NCBI RefSeq assembly: GCF_029962485.1
Contig: NZ_CP073638.1
Span: 2,790,001 to 2,854,000 of the forward strand
Source of the DNA: Burkholderia cepacia
GTDB lineage: Bacteria; Pseudomonadota; Gammaproteobacteria; Burkholderiales; Burkholderiaceae
Length of the DNA stretch: 64,000 bases
Reading direction: 5' to 3'
Shown here: piece after piece, positions 1 to 9,097 of the stretch
How the letters are laid out: every line of letters starts with the position of its first letter
Position numbering within the stretch: position 1 is the first letter of the stretch
Position numbers and translations under genes: made by a program
The notes under the pieces: generated by a model
The model's input: only the letters and a program-made list of their open reading frames with translations
What the model was told of the DNA's origin: nothing
Databases searched by the model: none

Positions 1-947
1 ACCGCGAACATCTGCAGGTGCATCTGCGGCTGACCGACGGGTCGCCGCTGACGATCGACATCCATCCGATGTCGACGGTGCCGCTGTCGGGCTGGCTGCC
101 GGTCGTGCTCGCGCTGCAGCTCGCAGTGCTGGCCGCGTGCTGCTGGCTCGCGGTGCGGCTCGCGACGCGGCCGCTCAAGCAGCTCGCGCAGGCCGCCGAC
201 GCGCTCGGCCCCGACCTGAAGGGCGAGCGGCTGAACGAAGGCGGGCCGTCGGAAGTCGCGCGCGCCGCACGGGCGTTCAACGCGATGCAGGACCGCATCG
301 CGCAGTACATGGCCGAACGCATGCAGATCCTCGCGTCGATCTCGCACGACCTGCAGACGCCGATCACGCGGATGCGGCTGCGCGTCGACGTGATGGACGA
401 CGACACGCAGGGTGCGAAGCTGCGCCAGGACCTGATCGAGATGGAACATCTGGTGAAGGAGGGCGTCGCGTACGCGCGGACGCTGCACGGCACCGAGGAA
501 GCCGCGCGCCGCATCGATCTCGACGCGCTGCTCGACAGCATCGTGTGCGACTACACGGATGCGGGGCAGGATGTCGCGCTGCACAGCCGCGCACCGCTCG
601 CGCTCGTCACGCGGCCGAAGGCGCTGCGCCGCATCGTCGGCAACCTCGTCGACAACGCGCTGAAGTTCGCGGGCGCGGCCGAGATCGACGTGCAGGCCGT
701 GCCGGACGGCGGCGCGGTGATTGCCGTGCTCGACCGCGGGCCCGGCATTCCGGCCGATCAGCTCGACGCGGTGTTCGAGCCGTTCCGGCGTGTGGAGACG
801 TCGCGCAACCGCGACACGGGCGGCACCGGGCTCGGCCTGGCGATCGCGCGGCAACTCGCGCTCGCGATGGGCGGCACGCTGACGCTGACCAACCGGCCCG
901 ATGGCGGCGGGCTCGAAGCGAGGCTCACGCTGAGGAATGCGGGGTGA
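1..947 (+). CDS. Sensor histidine kinase, C-terminal part (5' end outside window)
   Basis: The frame is already open at base 1, so the start lies upstream and only about 315 residues are visible. What remains is one periplasmic tail, a transmembrane segment (VVLALQLAVLAACCWLAV), a HAMP linker (RPLKQLAQAADALG), a HisKA dimerisation helix with the phospho-acceptor His in ASISHDLQTPITR, and an HATPase_c domain with N box (NLVDNALKF), G1 (DRGPGIP) and G2 (GTGLGLAI). It should autophosphorylate on His and pass phosphate to a response regulator that is presumably encoded just upstream. The order and short periplasmic part resemble EnvZ/OmpR-class kinases, but the ligand cannot be told. All catalytic boxes are intact. 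Confidence 0.93.
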   Translation, partial: REHLQVHLRLTDGSPLTIDIHPMSTVPLSGWLPVVLALQLAVLAACCWLAVRLATRPLKQLAQAADALGPDLKGERLNEGGPSEVARAARAFNAMQDRIAQYMAERMQILASISHDLQTPITRMRLRVDVMDDDTQGAKLRQDLIEMEHLVKEGVAYARTLHGTEEAARRIDLDALLDSIVCDYTDAGQDVALHSRAPLALVTRPKALRRIVGNLVDNALKFAGAAEIDVQAVPDGGAVIAVLDRGPGIPADQLDAVFEPFRRVETSRNRDTGGTGLGLAIARQLALAMGGTLTLTNRPDGGGLEARLTLRNAG

Positions 948-1031
948 GGCGACGCGGCGCGTGAGCGTCGCGATATCGGGTGCGTGCCGAAGCCAACGCC
1001 AAGACTGACGGCGACGCCGGCGCGCGTGACG

Positions 1032-1643
1032 TCACACGCGCTGCAGATGCGCGTCGACGAGCGGGGCGAGCGCTTGCGCATGCACGGCCGCGAGATCGTG
1101 CCGGCCACCCGGCACGACATGCAGCTGCGCATCGGGCAGCTGTTCGAGCAGGCGTCGGCCGGCCGCGACGGGGCTGATCGGATCGTCGTCGCCCCACAGC
1201 AGCAGCGTCGGCTGTGCAACGCGGCCGATTTCTTGCGCGAGGTCCGCGCGGAACGTCAGGAACCAGTCGGGCAACTGCGGGTTTGCCTCGGCGAAACCGG
1301 CCCGCCAGTCCTGCGCACCGAGCCCTGCCATGTCGAGCCCGCCGGACGTGACCGTCAGCACGAGGTGCGTGACGAGCCCCGGCTTGTCGAGCGCCGCGCG
1401 CATCGCGATCACGCCGCCCATCGATTGGGCGATCACGGCGGTCGGCCGGTCGATCTGCTCGAGGACATCGCGCACGAGGCTGTCGAAATCGTCGACGGCC
1501 GGATTGCGCGGCGTGTCGCCGAAGCCCGGATAGGCGACGATCCGCCGCTCGGCCGGATGCGTCAGCAGGCCGGCCAGCGGCTGCCAGAAAGCAGTGCTGC
1601 CCGATGCACCGGGCAGGAAGAGCAGTTGCGACGGAACGGGCAT
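1032..1643 (-). CDS. Alpha/beta hydrolase fold protein
   Basis: A 203-residue cytoplasmic protein with the alpha/beta-hydrolase pattern: a nucleophile elbow AQSMGG with the catalytic Ser, an acid loop (LLWGDDDPISP) and a late His (GGRHD). It begins with the strand LLFLPGASGS, whose Gly-rich turn forms the oxyanion region. I chose the ATG at 1643 (MPVPSQ) because family similarity starts there; the frame stays open upstream only as GC-rich read-through over the neighbouring gene. It lies 55 bp downstream of the metallophosphoesterase on the same strand and converges with the histidine kinase. The substrate is unknown; members of this family are esterases, lipases or C-C hydrolases. Confidence 0.85.
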   Translation of the reverse strand: MPVPSQLLFLPGASGSTAFWQPLAGLLTHPAERRIVAYPGFGDTPRNPAVDDFDSLVRDVLEQIDRPTAVIAQSMGGVIAMRAALDKPGLVTHLVLTVTSGGLDMAGLGAQDWRAGFAEANPQLPDWFLTFRADLAQEIGRVAQPTLLLWGDDDPISPVAAGRRLLEQLPDAQLHVVPGGRHDLAAVHAQALAPLVDAHLQRV

Positions 1644-1698
1644 GGCGCTCGATTTTCCTTCGAAAGAAGCGAAGCGGGGTGATCGGGCGGCGCGCGTG

Positions 1699-2433
1699 TC
1701 AGCAGCGGCCGGTGCGCAGCGCGACGGTCCAGTCGTCGCGCCCGCGCGAGGCCGCGGTGACGGCGGCCGTGTGCCAGTCGTATTCGACCGCATGGAATTC
1801 GACGTTCCAGCCGGCCGCCGTGCGCGACACCATCGCGTAGCGCGCATGCGGCGAGCCTGTCTCGACGCGGTGCGGATGCGGCAGGTCGTCCTCGTATGCC
1901 TGCAGCCCGACGCTGCCCGGATTGACGATCAGCCGGCCGTCGTCGAGCTTCGCGGTGCGCGGCACGTGCGTGTGGCCGCACAGGATCAGCGAGGCTGTTT
2001 CGCTGCCCGCGCGCTGCGCGATTTCATCAGGCGTGGCCGCGCGGCAGCCGTCGGGCGTGACCGTTTCGAGGAAGTAGACGAGATCGCTGGCCGGCGTGCC
2101 GTGCACCATCAGTACGTCGTCGTCGAGCGTCATGCGTTCGGGCAGCGCGGCGATCCAGTCGCGCTGGTCGTCGCGCAGCGTGTCGTGTGCCCAGCGATCG
2201 GACAGCCGCATCGCTTCGCGATCGTAGGTCAGCAACTGCCGCTCGTGATTGCCCTTGACGGTCGGCAAATCGAGCGCGATCAGGCGGTCGGCCGTTTCGG
2301 CCGGATGAAGCGCGCCCGATACGATGTCGCCGAGATTGACGATCACGTCGGCGCCGCGGCGGCGGACGTCGTCGAGCACCGCGTCGAGCGCGGCGAGGTT
2401 GCCGTGGATGTCGGAAAGCGCGGCGATTTTCAT
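1699..2433 (-). CDS. Calcineurin-like metallophosphoesterase (YfcE/MJ0936 type)
   Basis: A 244-residue protein with all five metal-binding motifs of the calcineurin-like phosphoesterase superfamily: SDIHGN at residue 7, LGDIV, VKGNHE, MVHGTP and GHTH. The two-metal centre should therefore be complete. The size and motif spacing match the small YfcE/MJ0936-type phosphodiesterases rather than DNA repair nucleases. The start at 2433 (MKIAALSDIHGN) places the first metal motif close to the N terminus, as is usual in the family; an upstream in-frame ATG at 2499 would add an unconserved leader. The gene shares its direction with the hydrolase downstream. The physiological substrate cannot be read from sequence. 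Confidence 0.9.
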   Translation of the reverse strand: MKIAALSDIHGNLAALDAVLDDVRRRGADVIVNLGDIVSGALHPAETADRLIALDLPTVKGNHERQLLTYDREAMRLSDRWAHDTLRDDQRDWIAALPERMTLDDDVLMVHGTPASDLVYFLETVTPDGCRAATPDEIAQRAGSETASLILCGHTHVPRTAKLDDGRLIVNPGSVGLQAYEDDLPHPHRVETGSPHARYAMVSRTAAGWNVEFHAVEYDWHTAAVTAASRGRDDWTVALRTGRC

Positions 2434-2530
2434 GGCGGAGCGTCGATGAGGGGAACGGCGATTGTCGCCAATTCGGCACGGGTCGTCCAATCGCTTCACG
2501 GCATCGGCGCACGATGCCGCATGCTGCGCG

Positions 2531-3067
2531 TCAGTCGGTCGCGAGGCGCGCGTACATCGCGAAATCGCCCGGCGTGCCGCGCACCATCTTGTAGGCGCGC
2601 AACAGTCCTTCGTAGCGGTAGCCGCACTTCTGCAGCACGCGCGCGGAGCCCGCGTTGCTGGTCAGCACGACGGCCTGCATGCGCATGAAGCCGCCATGCG
2701 TGAACGCCCACGCGGTGACGGCTTCGCACACGGCGCTTGCGACGCCGCGCCCCCAGTACGGCGGCGCGAGGTCGTACGCAATCTCCGCCGAGCGGTTCAC
2801 GGTGGACACCGTGTGCAGTCCGATCGTCCCCGCGAGCATGCCCGATGCGGTATCGACGATCGCGAGACGCCGGATCGAATCCGGATCGGCCGATTCGATG
2901 TTGTCGAACAGCGGCAGCAGATCGTCGGGTGTGCGCAGGTTCCAGCTCGTGTGGTGGAAGACGTCGGGGTTCGACAGGTACGCGTACCACGCGTCGAGGT
3001 CAGCGCGGTCGAGTTGCCTGAGCGACAGGCCGGGAAAGCCGGAGCGGGGCGGTGCGGCAATTTTCAT
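2531..3067 (-). CDS. GNAT N-acetyltransferase, RimJ/RimL type
   Basis: A 178-residue acetyltransferase. The acetyl-CoA pyrophosphate loop is seen as PPYWGRGVASAVCEAV (R/Q-x-x-G-x-G/A pattern), followed by the RimJ/RimL signature in which a shared-residue helix (TSNAGSARVLQKCGYRYEG) closes the fold. Members of this group acetylate N-terminal amino groups of ribosomal proteins or small molecules and antibiotics. It starts at the ATG at 3067, 12 bp after the stop of the LysE exporter gene on the same strand, so the two are probably co-transcribed. No substrate can be assigned. Confidence 0.88.
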   Translation of the reverse strand: MKIAAPPRSGFPGLSLRQLDRADLDAWYAYLSNPDVFHHTSWNLRTPDDLLPLFDNIESADPDSIRRLAIVDTASGMLAGTIGLHTVSTVNRSAEIAYDLAPPYWGRGVASAVCEAVTAWAFTHGGFMRMQAVVLTSNAGSARVLQKCGYRYEGLLRAYKMVRGTPGDFAMYARLATD

Positions 3068-3079
3068 CGGAACGGGCTC

Positions 3080-3712
3080 CTACGCCGCATGGCGCCGGTA
3101 CAGCGCCAGCGAACCGGCGAGCGCGAGCAGCATCGCGCCGCAGGTGCGTTCGAGCCACAGCGCGCCGGAGCGTTTCAGCAGCCGCACCGCGCGCGCGCCG
3201 AGCAGCGCGTAACCAAACATCACCGCGCCGTCGAGCAGCGCGAACGTGACCGCGAGCGCGACGTACTGCGGCGCGAGCGGCGCGGACGGATCGAGGAACT
3301 GCGGCAGGAACGCGGAGAAGAACAGATAGCCCTTCGGGTTCGTGACCGCGGTCAGGAAGCTCTTCGCGAAGATCGACCCATTGCGTTCGGCTGCCGTGCC
3401 GTTTTGCGCGGTGGCGACATCGAGCGCCCCCTTCGACATCAGCAGCCGGATGCCGACATACGCGAGGTAGGCGGCGCCGAGCCACTTCACCACCGAGAAC
3501 CAGAACGCCGACGCCATCAGCAGCGCGCCGAGGCCGAGCGCGACCGCGACGATCAGCACGAAGTCGGACAGCATCGCGCCCGCGAAACCGTAGGCCGCGC
3601 GGCGCACGCCGTAGCGCGAGCCGTTGGTCAGCGCGAGCAGCACGGTCGGGCCGGGTGTCGCGATGCCGACGAACGCGACGGCGGCGAAGATCAGCAAGGT
3701 CGTTTCATGCAT
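3080..3712 (-). CDS. LysE/RhtB family amino-acid exporter
   Basis: A 210-residue integral inner-membrane protein with about six hydrophobic segments. The family hallmark is near the N terminus: GIATPGPTVLLALTNGSRYG (the conserved PGP and the NGxRxG loop). A second typical motif, FLTAVTNPKGYLFFSAFLPQF, contains the NPK of LysE/RhtB exporters. The start at 3712 (MHETTLL) is preceded by GGGAG at good spacing; the frame upstream is not conserved. Family members export basic or neutral amino acids, homoserine or threonine. The gene is followed by the RimJ/L-type acetyltransferase. Confidence 0.92.
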   Translation of the reverse strand: MHETTLLIFAAVAFVGIATPGPTVLLALTNGSRYGVRRAAYGFAGAMLSDFVLIVAVALGLGALLMASAFWFSVVKWLGAAYLAYVGIRLLMSKGALDVATAQNGTAAERNGSIFAKSFLTAVTNPKGYLFFSAFLPQFLDPSAPLAPQYVALAVTFALLDGAVMFGYALLGARAVRLLKRSGALWLERTCGAMLLALAGSLALYRRHAA

Positions 3713-3855
3713 GACGGAACTCCCGAGGGAAGGGGCGCGCTCGATTATCGGGTGCGCCAGCCCATGCTGTACAGGCGCGGCAGCCGTCAACGACGGCCGC
3801 GCCCCGACTATCTCGATTTTGGCAAAAAACTGTTGCCATTATTCCGCTTTGGAAC

Positions 3856-3867
3856 GGAACCGGTTCC
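3856..3867. promoter_or_regulatory. Perfect 12-bp palindrome upstream of porin gene
   Basis: GGAACCGGTTCC is a perfect inverted repeat, with GGAAC also occurring just before it. It lies about 150 bp upstream of the porin start in the intergenic region shared with the divergent LysE gene. It could be an operator for either gene. No matching promoter hexamers at a convincing spacing were found next to it. Confidence 0.3.
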
Positions 3868-4017
3868 ATCTACCATGGCGGCCGCAGCGGGCATGCCCGC
3901 CGCGTCGTCGCGCGCGGACGCTGCCGGCCTCGGACTGCCGGCGGTTCTCGGCGCCCGCGCGCGCTACTCGCAACAGCACGCCAGAACAACGGGTTCACCG
4001 CCCGGAGACATAAAACC

Positions 4018-5211
4018 ATGAACAAGCAACTGATCGCAGCCCCGCTGCTGCTCTCGCTCGCGGGTATCGCCGCCGCGCAAAGCTCCGTCACGCTGTACGG
4101 CATCGTCGACGCGGGCGTGACCTACCGTAGCAACGAGCGGGTCGGCTCGGCGGGCGCCTACACCGGGCATTCGAACGTCGCGCTCACGACCGGCAACCTG
4201 TCGGGCAGCCGCTGGGGCATCAAGGGTTCCGAGGATCTCGGCGGCGGGATGCGCGCGCTGTTCGTTCTCGAGAACGGCTTCGACATCACGAACGGCACGT
4301 CGGGCCAGGGCGGCCGCCAGTTCGGCCGCCAGGCGTTCGTCGGCGTCGGCAGCGACCGCTACGGCACGGTCACGCTCGGCCGCCAGTACACGTCGCTCGA
4401 CGACTTCGTGAGCCCGGTCGGCCCGTCGTCGTTCATCGGCGGTTTCGGCGCACACCCGGGCGACATCGACGATCTCGACCAGACCGCCCGTGTCGACAGC
4501 TCGATCAAGTACACGAGCGCGAATTACTCGGGCTTCACGTTCGGCGCGCTGTATGGCTTCGGCAGCCAGCCGGGCAGCATGAAGCAGCGCAACACGTGGA
4601 GCGTCGGCGCGGCGTACGCGGCGGGCCCGTTGCGCGTCGGCGTCGGCTACGAGCGTTCGGACAACAGCAAGACGGGCGCGACCGACCCGACGGCCGGCAA
4701 GTGGCAGAGCACCGATGACGGCCTCTTCAACTCGTCGATCAACGAAGGCTATGCGAGCGCGCAATCGCAGCAGGTGATCGCGACGGGTGCGACGTACGAC
4801 TTCGGCCCGGCCGTCGTTGGCGTGAACTACAGCAACGTGCAGTACCGCAGCGGCGGCCAGTCGCTGTTCACCGGTCACGCGACGTTCAACGTCGCGGGCG
4901 TGTTCACGCGCTGGAACGTGCAGCCGCAGACGCAACTGTTCGCGGGCTACAGCTACACGCGCGGCAGCGATGTCGATGGCGTCGACGATCGCGCGCAGTA
5001 TCACAACGTCACGCTCGGCGCCGTGTACGACCTGTCGAAGCGCACCAGCGTGTACCTGCTCGGTGCGTACCAGCATGCCTCGGGCATGACGCTCGACGCG
5101 CTCGGCCGTCCGGTGGCCGCGACCGCGTCGGTGTCCGACAAGGCGAACGGCCACTCGTCCGACTCGCGGTCGCAGGCGATCGTGAGCCTCGGGCTTCGCC
5201 AGAAGTTCTGA
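4018..5211 (+). CDS. Gram-negative porin, OpcP/Omp38 type
   Basis: A 397-residue outer-membrane porin. It has a classic signal peptide (MNKQLIAAPLLLSLAGIAAA) cut before QSSVTLYGIVDAGV, the standard first strand of beta-proteobacterial porins. The motifs SRWGIKGSEDLGGGMRALFVLENGF, FGRQAFVGV and the C-terminal strand ending in QKF (terminal Phe recognised by the BAM machinery) are typical of trimeric 16-strand porins. A GGAG ribosome site precedes the ATG. It lets small solutes diffuse across the outer membrane. The gene stands alone, with the LysE gene divergent. Confidence 0.96.
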   Translation: MNKQLIAAPLLLSLAGIAAAQSSVTLYGIVDAGVTYRSNERVGSAGAYTGHSNVALTTGNLSGSRWGIKGSEDLGGGMRALFVLENGFDITNGTSGQGGRQFGRQAFVGVGSDRYGTVTLGRQYTSLDDFVSPVGPSSFIGGFGAHPGDIDDLDQTARVDSSIKYTSANYSGFTFGALYGFGSQPGSMKQRNTWSVGAAYAAGPLRVGVGYERSDNSKTGATDPTAGKWQSTDDGLFNSSINEGYASAQSQQVIATGATYDFGPAVVGVNYSNVQYRSGGQSLFTGHATFNVAGVFTRWNVQPQTQLFAGYSYTRGSDVDGVDDRAQYHNVTLGAVYDLSKRTSVYLLGAYQHASGMTLDALGRPVAATASVSDKANGHSSDSRSQAIVSLGLRQKF

Positions 5212-5304
5212 CGCAGCAGTCGTTGCGCGCGCAACGGGGCCTGCGGTCGACGCGGGCCTCGATGCATGCTCCTATACTGTCGCCTCCCTTTCAGAGGAGA
5301 CGAC

Positions 5305-5736
5305 ATGACCCGAACGCTTTCCGCGCGCTGCCTGTGCGGTGCCGTGACCGTCACGCTGCGTGGCGAACCGGCGGCGCGCGCGAACTGCCATTGCACGACG
5401 TGCCGCGACTTTTACGGCACGCCGATGCTGTCCGCAACCGCCTGGCCACCGGAGCAGGTGAGCATCGACGGCAGCCACGCGACGTTCCCGCATCCGGAGA
5501 AGTCGATGTCGCGCACGTGGTGCGCGTCGTGCGGCGAGATCGTGTTCGGGACGAACCGGCTCGACATGCGCGTCGTGCCGAACAGCCTGGCCGCGCGTGC
5601 GCACGGCGGGCAACTGCCCGGCGACCTGCGGCCGACGATGCACCTGTTCTACCGGCAACGCGTGATCGACGTCGTCGATGCGCTGCCGAAATACCTCGAC
5701 GGCTGGGACGGCCCGACACTCGACCCGGCGTCCTGA
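5305..5736 (+). CDS. GFA/CENP-V family zinc-binding protein
   Basis: A 143-residue protein of the glutathione-dependent formaldehyde-activating (GFA) fold. Zinc ligands follow the family pattern: CLCGAV near the N terminus, CHCTTCRDFYG, and a late WCASCGEIVFG. The start at 5305 (MTRTLSARC) has AGAGGAGA 4-5 bp upstream. Despite the family name, most members have no proven formaldehyde activity, so only the fold and zinc sites are claimed. It follows the porin gene by 93 bp, and there is no sign of shared function. Confidence 0.88.
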   Translation: MTRTLSARCLCGAVTVTLRGEPAARANCHCTTCRDFYGTPMLSATAWPPEQVSIDGSHATFPHPEKSMSRTWCASCGEIVFGTNRLDMRVVPNSLAARAHGGQLPGDLRPTMHLFYRQRVIDVVDALPKYLDGWDGPTLDPAS

Positions 5737-6180
5737 TCGATCGCTGCGCGTGCCGGCATCGCCGGTGCGCGGTTTCCCTGCCGCATTCCTCTTCCCCTCC
5801 CGCTTTCCCCGGTGCGCCAGATCGCGAAAAATCGATCGGGCCGAATATTATTTTTTCTCTTTCATTTCAATTTCGATTTGTAATCATTGAAACGATTTCC
5901 GGGGAATGAAAAAGCAATGCGGACATGTCAGAAAAAATGACGTATTCGCATTGATCGACCCGGAAGAAAATGCCGGGGAAAAGCACCGAAATCGTGCGGC
6001 CGGCAAGCCGTTGCGGCGTGGTTTCGCGGGTTTTACCTTCGTTGACGAAAAAGCGCCCGACGGCAAAAGGCGCGGAGTGAATAATTCGGGATAACGGCGA
6101 ATGCGCTTTTGCCGAAATCACCAATATTTCATGCGCCGCGATTTACAGTGTCGACCATTGATCGTCTGGGAGCATTATTC
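5737..6180. other. Intergenic, AT-richer stretch without a supported gene
   Basis: This region is clearly lower in GC than its flanks, with a run of T-rich sequence at about 5846-5890. A 62-codon frame at 5906-6094 begins with MKKQCGHVRKND but has no spaced ribosome site and no recognisable domain. The stretch probably holds the promoter of the following secreted-protein gene. Confidence 0.5.
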
Positions 6181-8106
6181 ATGTCAATGAAACAAATTCG
6201 CGCGGCGTTGCTGGGAATGTGCGTGGCGATGCTGGCGCCGGCGAGTCACGCGCAGGTGCAGTATTCGACGGACTGGCTCGCGAACACGTACGGCACGCTG
6301 GTTTCGCACGTCGGCAACGGCGCGCGCTCGATGTGGGTCGCGCCCGAAGGCGTGATCTACACGGCGTCGCGCTGGGACGAGAACGCGGGCGGCGTCGCGA
6401 TCTACCAGAACGGTCAGCCGCTCGGCACGATCGGTATCCACGACGAATTCCAGGGCGGGGCGATCACCGGCAATTCGACGTCGCTGTTCGTCGCGCTCGG
6501 CTACAACCGCACGTTCGGCAGCGGCTCGGTGGGCCGCTACAACCGAAGTTCGAACCAGCGCGACCTGCGCATCCCGGTCAGCACGTGGACGGGCATCCAG
6601 TACGCGGACGTGATCACGGGCCTCGCGACGGGCGGCAATCTGCTGTACGTGAGCGACTTCTACGGCAATCGCGTGCGCGTCTATACGACCGACGGCGTAT
6701 GGCAGCGCGACATCGGCGTATCGGGACCGGGCGCGCTGGCGCTCGATGCGGCCGGCAACCTGTGGGTCGCGCGCAAGAGTGCGGGCGTCGTCGCGCAGTT
6801 CAGCGCGACCGGTACCGCGATGAGCACGATCCAGATGGCGGCCGGCGCGCGGCCGGCGTCGCTCTTCTTCGATGCTTCGCTGGGCCGGTTGATGGTGGGC
6901 GACGAAGGGCCCGACATGAACATCAAGGTCTACACCGGGCTGCTCGGCTTGCCCGTGCAGGTCGGCACGTTCGGCGTGCAGGGCGGCTATCTCGACACGA
7001 CGACGGGCATCAAGGGGCAGGTCGGCGACAAGCGCTTCACGCGCGTCGCCGCGCTCGGCAAGGATTCGGCCGGCAACCTGTACGTGCTGAACAATGCCTG
7101 GGGCGGCGGCTGGGATCTCGGCCGCAACGGCAGCACCGACCTCCATTCGTACAGCCCGACGGGCGCGCTGCAGTGGAAGCTGCAGGCGCTGAACTTCGAG
7201 GGGATCGCCGCGCCCGATCCGGTGACGGACGGCACGTTGTTCTACAGCGGCAACAACGTGTATACGGGCTCGGCGGGCGGTACGTTCGTCGCGAACACGG
7301 TCGACCCGTTCACCTATCCGAAGGACCCGCGCCTCGACATGAACGACTACCAGCGCGGCCAGCACTTCGGCCAGGTCGTGAACGTCGGCGGCAACCGGAT
7401 CCTCGTCGCGTCGGGCCAGAACCCCGGCAACTTCAACTTCTATTACTTCAACACCGCGAGCGGCTATATCGCGATTCCGGCCGGTTCGCTGCCGGGCAAG
7501 CCGTTCAACACGACGCTGCAGGTGACGGCCGGTTTCGACATCGACGGCAACGGCGACGTGTGGGCCGGGTTGAACGGATCGAACGTGATTGCGCGCTACC
7601 CGATGACGGGCTTCGACGCGACCGGCAAGCCGTCGTGGGGCAAGGCGACTACGACGCCCGTGCCGACCAGCGTCGCGCCGGTCACGCGCATCATCTACCA
7701 GGCCGACAGCGACACGATGATCCTCGCGCAGGGTCTGGCGGGCAACTGGGACTGGACCGCGATGAACGGGCACATCGAGGTCTATCACGGCTGGAAGAAC
7801 GGCAACACGAGTGCGCCGAACCCGGTGATCAACCTGACGAGCGCGAACCCGAAGTCGATCGCGGCGGCCGGCCACTACCTGTTCGTCGGCTATGTGCACA
7901 CGGTGCCGAACATCGATGTGTTCGACCTGAACACCGGTGCGCTCGTCACGACGCTGACGAATTCGAACACGTCGGCGATGGATGTCGGCAACGACGTCGA
8001 CTCGATGTACGGCGTGCGCGCGTACCTGCGCTCGACCGGCGAGTACGTGATCACGAAGGACAACTACAACGGGTCGAGCATCGTCGTGTATCGCTGGCAT
8101 CCGTGA
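6181..8106 (+). CDS. Secreted beta-propeller-like (NHL/SMP-type) protein
   Basis: A 641-residue exported protein. The signal peptide (MKQIRAALLGMCVAMLAPASHA) is followed by repeated short beta-rich units with Asp/Gly turns such as ALDAAGNLWVARKSAG, GKDSAGNLYVLNN and DIDGNGDVWAGLNGSN. These resemble NHL or SMP-30/gluconolactonase-like propeller blades. The start at 6181 (MSMKQ) has GGGAG 9 bp upstream; 6187 (MKQ) is an alternative, and the longer frame from 6109 lacks a signal peptide at its N terminus. No catalytic motif is recognised, so binding or an unknown periplasmic/extracellular role is all that can be said. It converges with the sulfur module. Confidence 0.75.
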   Translation: MSMKQIRAALLGMCVAMLAPASHAQVQYSTDWLANTYGTLVSHVGNGARSMWVAPEGVIYTASRWDENAGGVAIYQNGQPLGTIGIHDEFQGGAITGNSTSLFVALGYNRTFGSGSVGRYNRSSNQRDLRIPVSTWTGIQYADVITGLATGGNLLYVSDFYGNRVRVYTTDGVWQRDIGVSGPGALALDAAGNLWVARKSAGVVAQFSATGTAMSTIQMAAGARPASLFFDASLGRLMVGDEGPDMNIKVYTGLLGLPVQVGTFGVQGGYLDTTTGIKGQVGDKRFTRVAALGKDSAGNLYVLNNAWGGGWDLGRNGSTDLHSYSPTGALQWKLQALNFEGIAAPDPVTDGTLFYSGNNVYTGSAGGTFVANTVDPFTYPKDPRLDMNDYQRGQHFGQVVNVGGNRILVASGQNPGNFNFYYFNTASGYIAIPAGSLPGKPFNTTLQVTAGFDIDGNGDVWAGLNGSNVIARYPMTGFDATGKPSWGKATTTPVPTSVAPVTRIIYQADSDTMILAQGLAGNWDWTAMNGHIEVYHGWKNGNTSAPNPVINLTSANPKSIAAAGHYLFVGYVHTVPNIDVFDLNTGALVTTLTNSNTSAMDVGNDVDSMYGVRAYLRSTGEYVITKDNYNGSSIVVYRWHP

Positions 8107-8107
8107 C

Positions 8108-8141
8108 CGAGTCGGCCGCGCCGGCCGCGCTGGCCGACTCG
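8108..8141. terminator. Hairpin between convergent genes
   Basis: A perfect 10-bp stem (CGAGTCGGCC with GGCCGACTCG) and 14-nt loop sits directly after the secreted-protein stop and before the convergent cytochrome gene end. No T run follows, so it may be a weak or bidirectional terminator. Confidence 0.5.
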
Positions 8142-8158
8142 ACCGGTGCGGCCGATCG

Positions 8159-9097
8159 TCAGGGCGCGCCGAGCACGCGGCCGTTCACGCTGCGCCCGTA
8201 CATCGAGTCGGGCGAATCGTGGAACTTCGCGCGTGTGTCCTGCACGGAGCCCGTGAAGCGCGGGTCCTGCGGGCGTTCGTGGCTGTCCATGAAGGTGGCG
8301 ACGTCCCACGCTTCCTGATCGGTCAACGTGCCGCCGAGCCCGAGCGGCATGTTCGCCTTGATGAAGCCGGCTGCGTTGCGGATGTCGCCCATCCCCGCGC
8401 CCCAGTTGAACGAGCGCGCGCCCCACAGTGCCGGGAACGCCGGCTTGCCACCGCTCGACTGACCCTGACCGTCCGCGCCGTGACACAGCGCGCAGTGCTG
8501 CGTGTAGACGGCTGCGCCGCGTGCGTAGTCGGCTTTCTGCGCGGGCGGCGGCAATTTCGGGAATCCCTGGCCCGGCAGCTTCGTGCCGACCGGCGCGCCC
8601 TTCGCAAGCCAGTACGAATACGTCTCGAGCGCGACGAGGATCGGGTCGCCGGCCGGCGGCGCCTTGCCGTTCATGCTGTAGCGGAAGCACCCCTGCAGGC
8701 GTTCGGAGAACGTGTTCACGTGGCCGTTCTTGCTGCGGTACGCCGGATACAGCAGGTATGCGGCCCACATCGGGCTCGAATCGGGCCGGCGCCCGGCGTC
8801 GAGGTGACAGCTCGCACAGGTCAGCTTGTTGCCGACGTACTTGCCCGCGAACTCGGGCGTGTGCAGGAAGATCTGTTCGCCGAGCTTCACGGTCTTGCCG
8901 AAGTCGTCGGCAGGGATCGCCGATTCGGGCGGCGGCGTGAACGGCCTGGGCGCCGGCGCGGCGGCGGGGGCGGTCGCGGGTGAGGACGCGGCGGCCGGTG
9001 CGTCCTGCGGGGTCGCCGCGAACGCGAGCGCGGGCAACGAGGCCATGCCGAGCAACGCCGCGCGGGCGTGGCGGATCAGCGTCGTGCGGTCGATCAT
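8159..9097 (-). CDS. tsdA: TsdA-type diheme cytochrome c (probable thiosulfate dehydrogenase)
   Basis: A 312-residue periplasmic cytochrome with signal peptide and Ala/Pro-rich linker. It has two heme sites, CASCHLDAG and CALCHGADG. The first domain has the TsdA pattern: GNKLTCASCHLDAGR, then PMWAAYLLYPAYRSKN, then CFRYSMNG. In characterised TsdA the Cys of this last segment is an unusual axial ligand of heme 1, and it is present here. TsdA oxidises two thiosulfate to tetrathionate, or the reverse. The ATG at 9097 has AAGGAGA upstream and overlaps the stop of the preceding cytochrome gene by 4 bases, implying translational coupling. Assignment rests on recalled family motifs; a related diheme cytochrome with another substrate is possible. 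Confidence 0.7.
   Translation of the reverse strand: MIDRTTLIRHARAALLGMASLPALAFAATPQDAPAAASSPATAPAAAPAPRPFTPPPESAIPADDFGKTVKLGEQIFLHTPEFAGKYVGNKLTCASCHLDAGRRPDSSPMWAAYLLYPAYRSKNGHVNTFSERLQGCFRYSMNGKAPPAGDPILVALETYSYWLAKGAPVGTKLPGQGFPKLPPPAQKADYARGAAVYTQHCALCHGADGQGQSSGGKPAFPALWGARSFNWGAGMGDIRNAAGFIKANMPLGLGGTLTDQEAWDVATFMDSHERPQDPRFTGSVQDTRAKFHDSPDSMYGRSVNGRVLGAP

Noticed and set aside
5906..6094. 62-codon frame in the AT-rich gap
   Set aside because: No spaced ribosome site, no domain, and a low-GC background where short frames are common; left as unproven.
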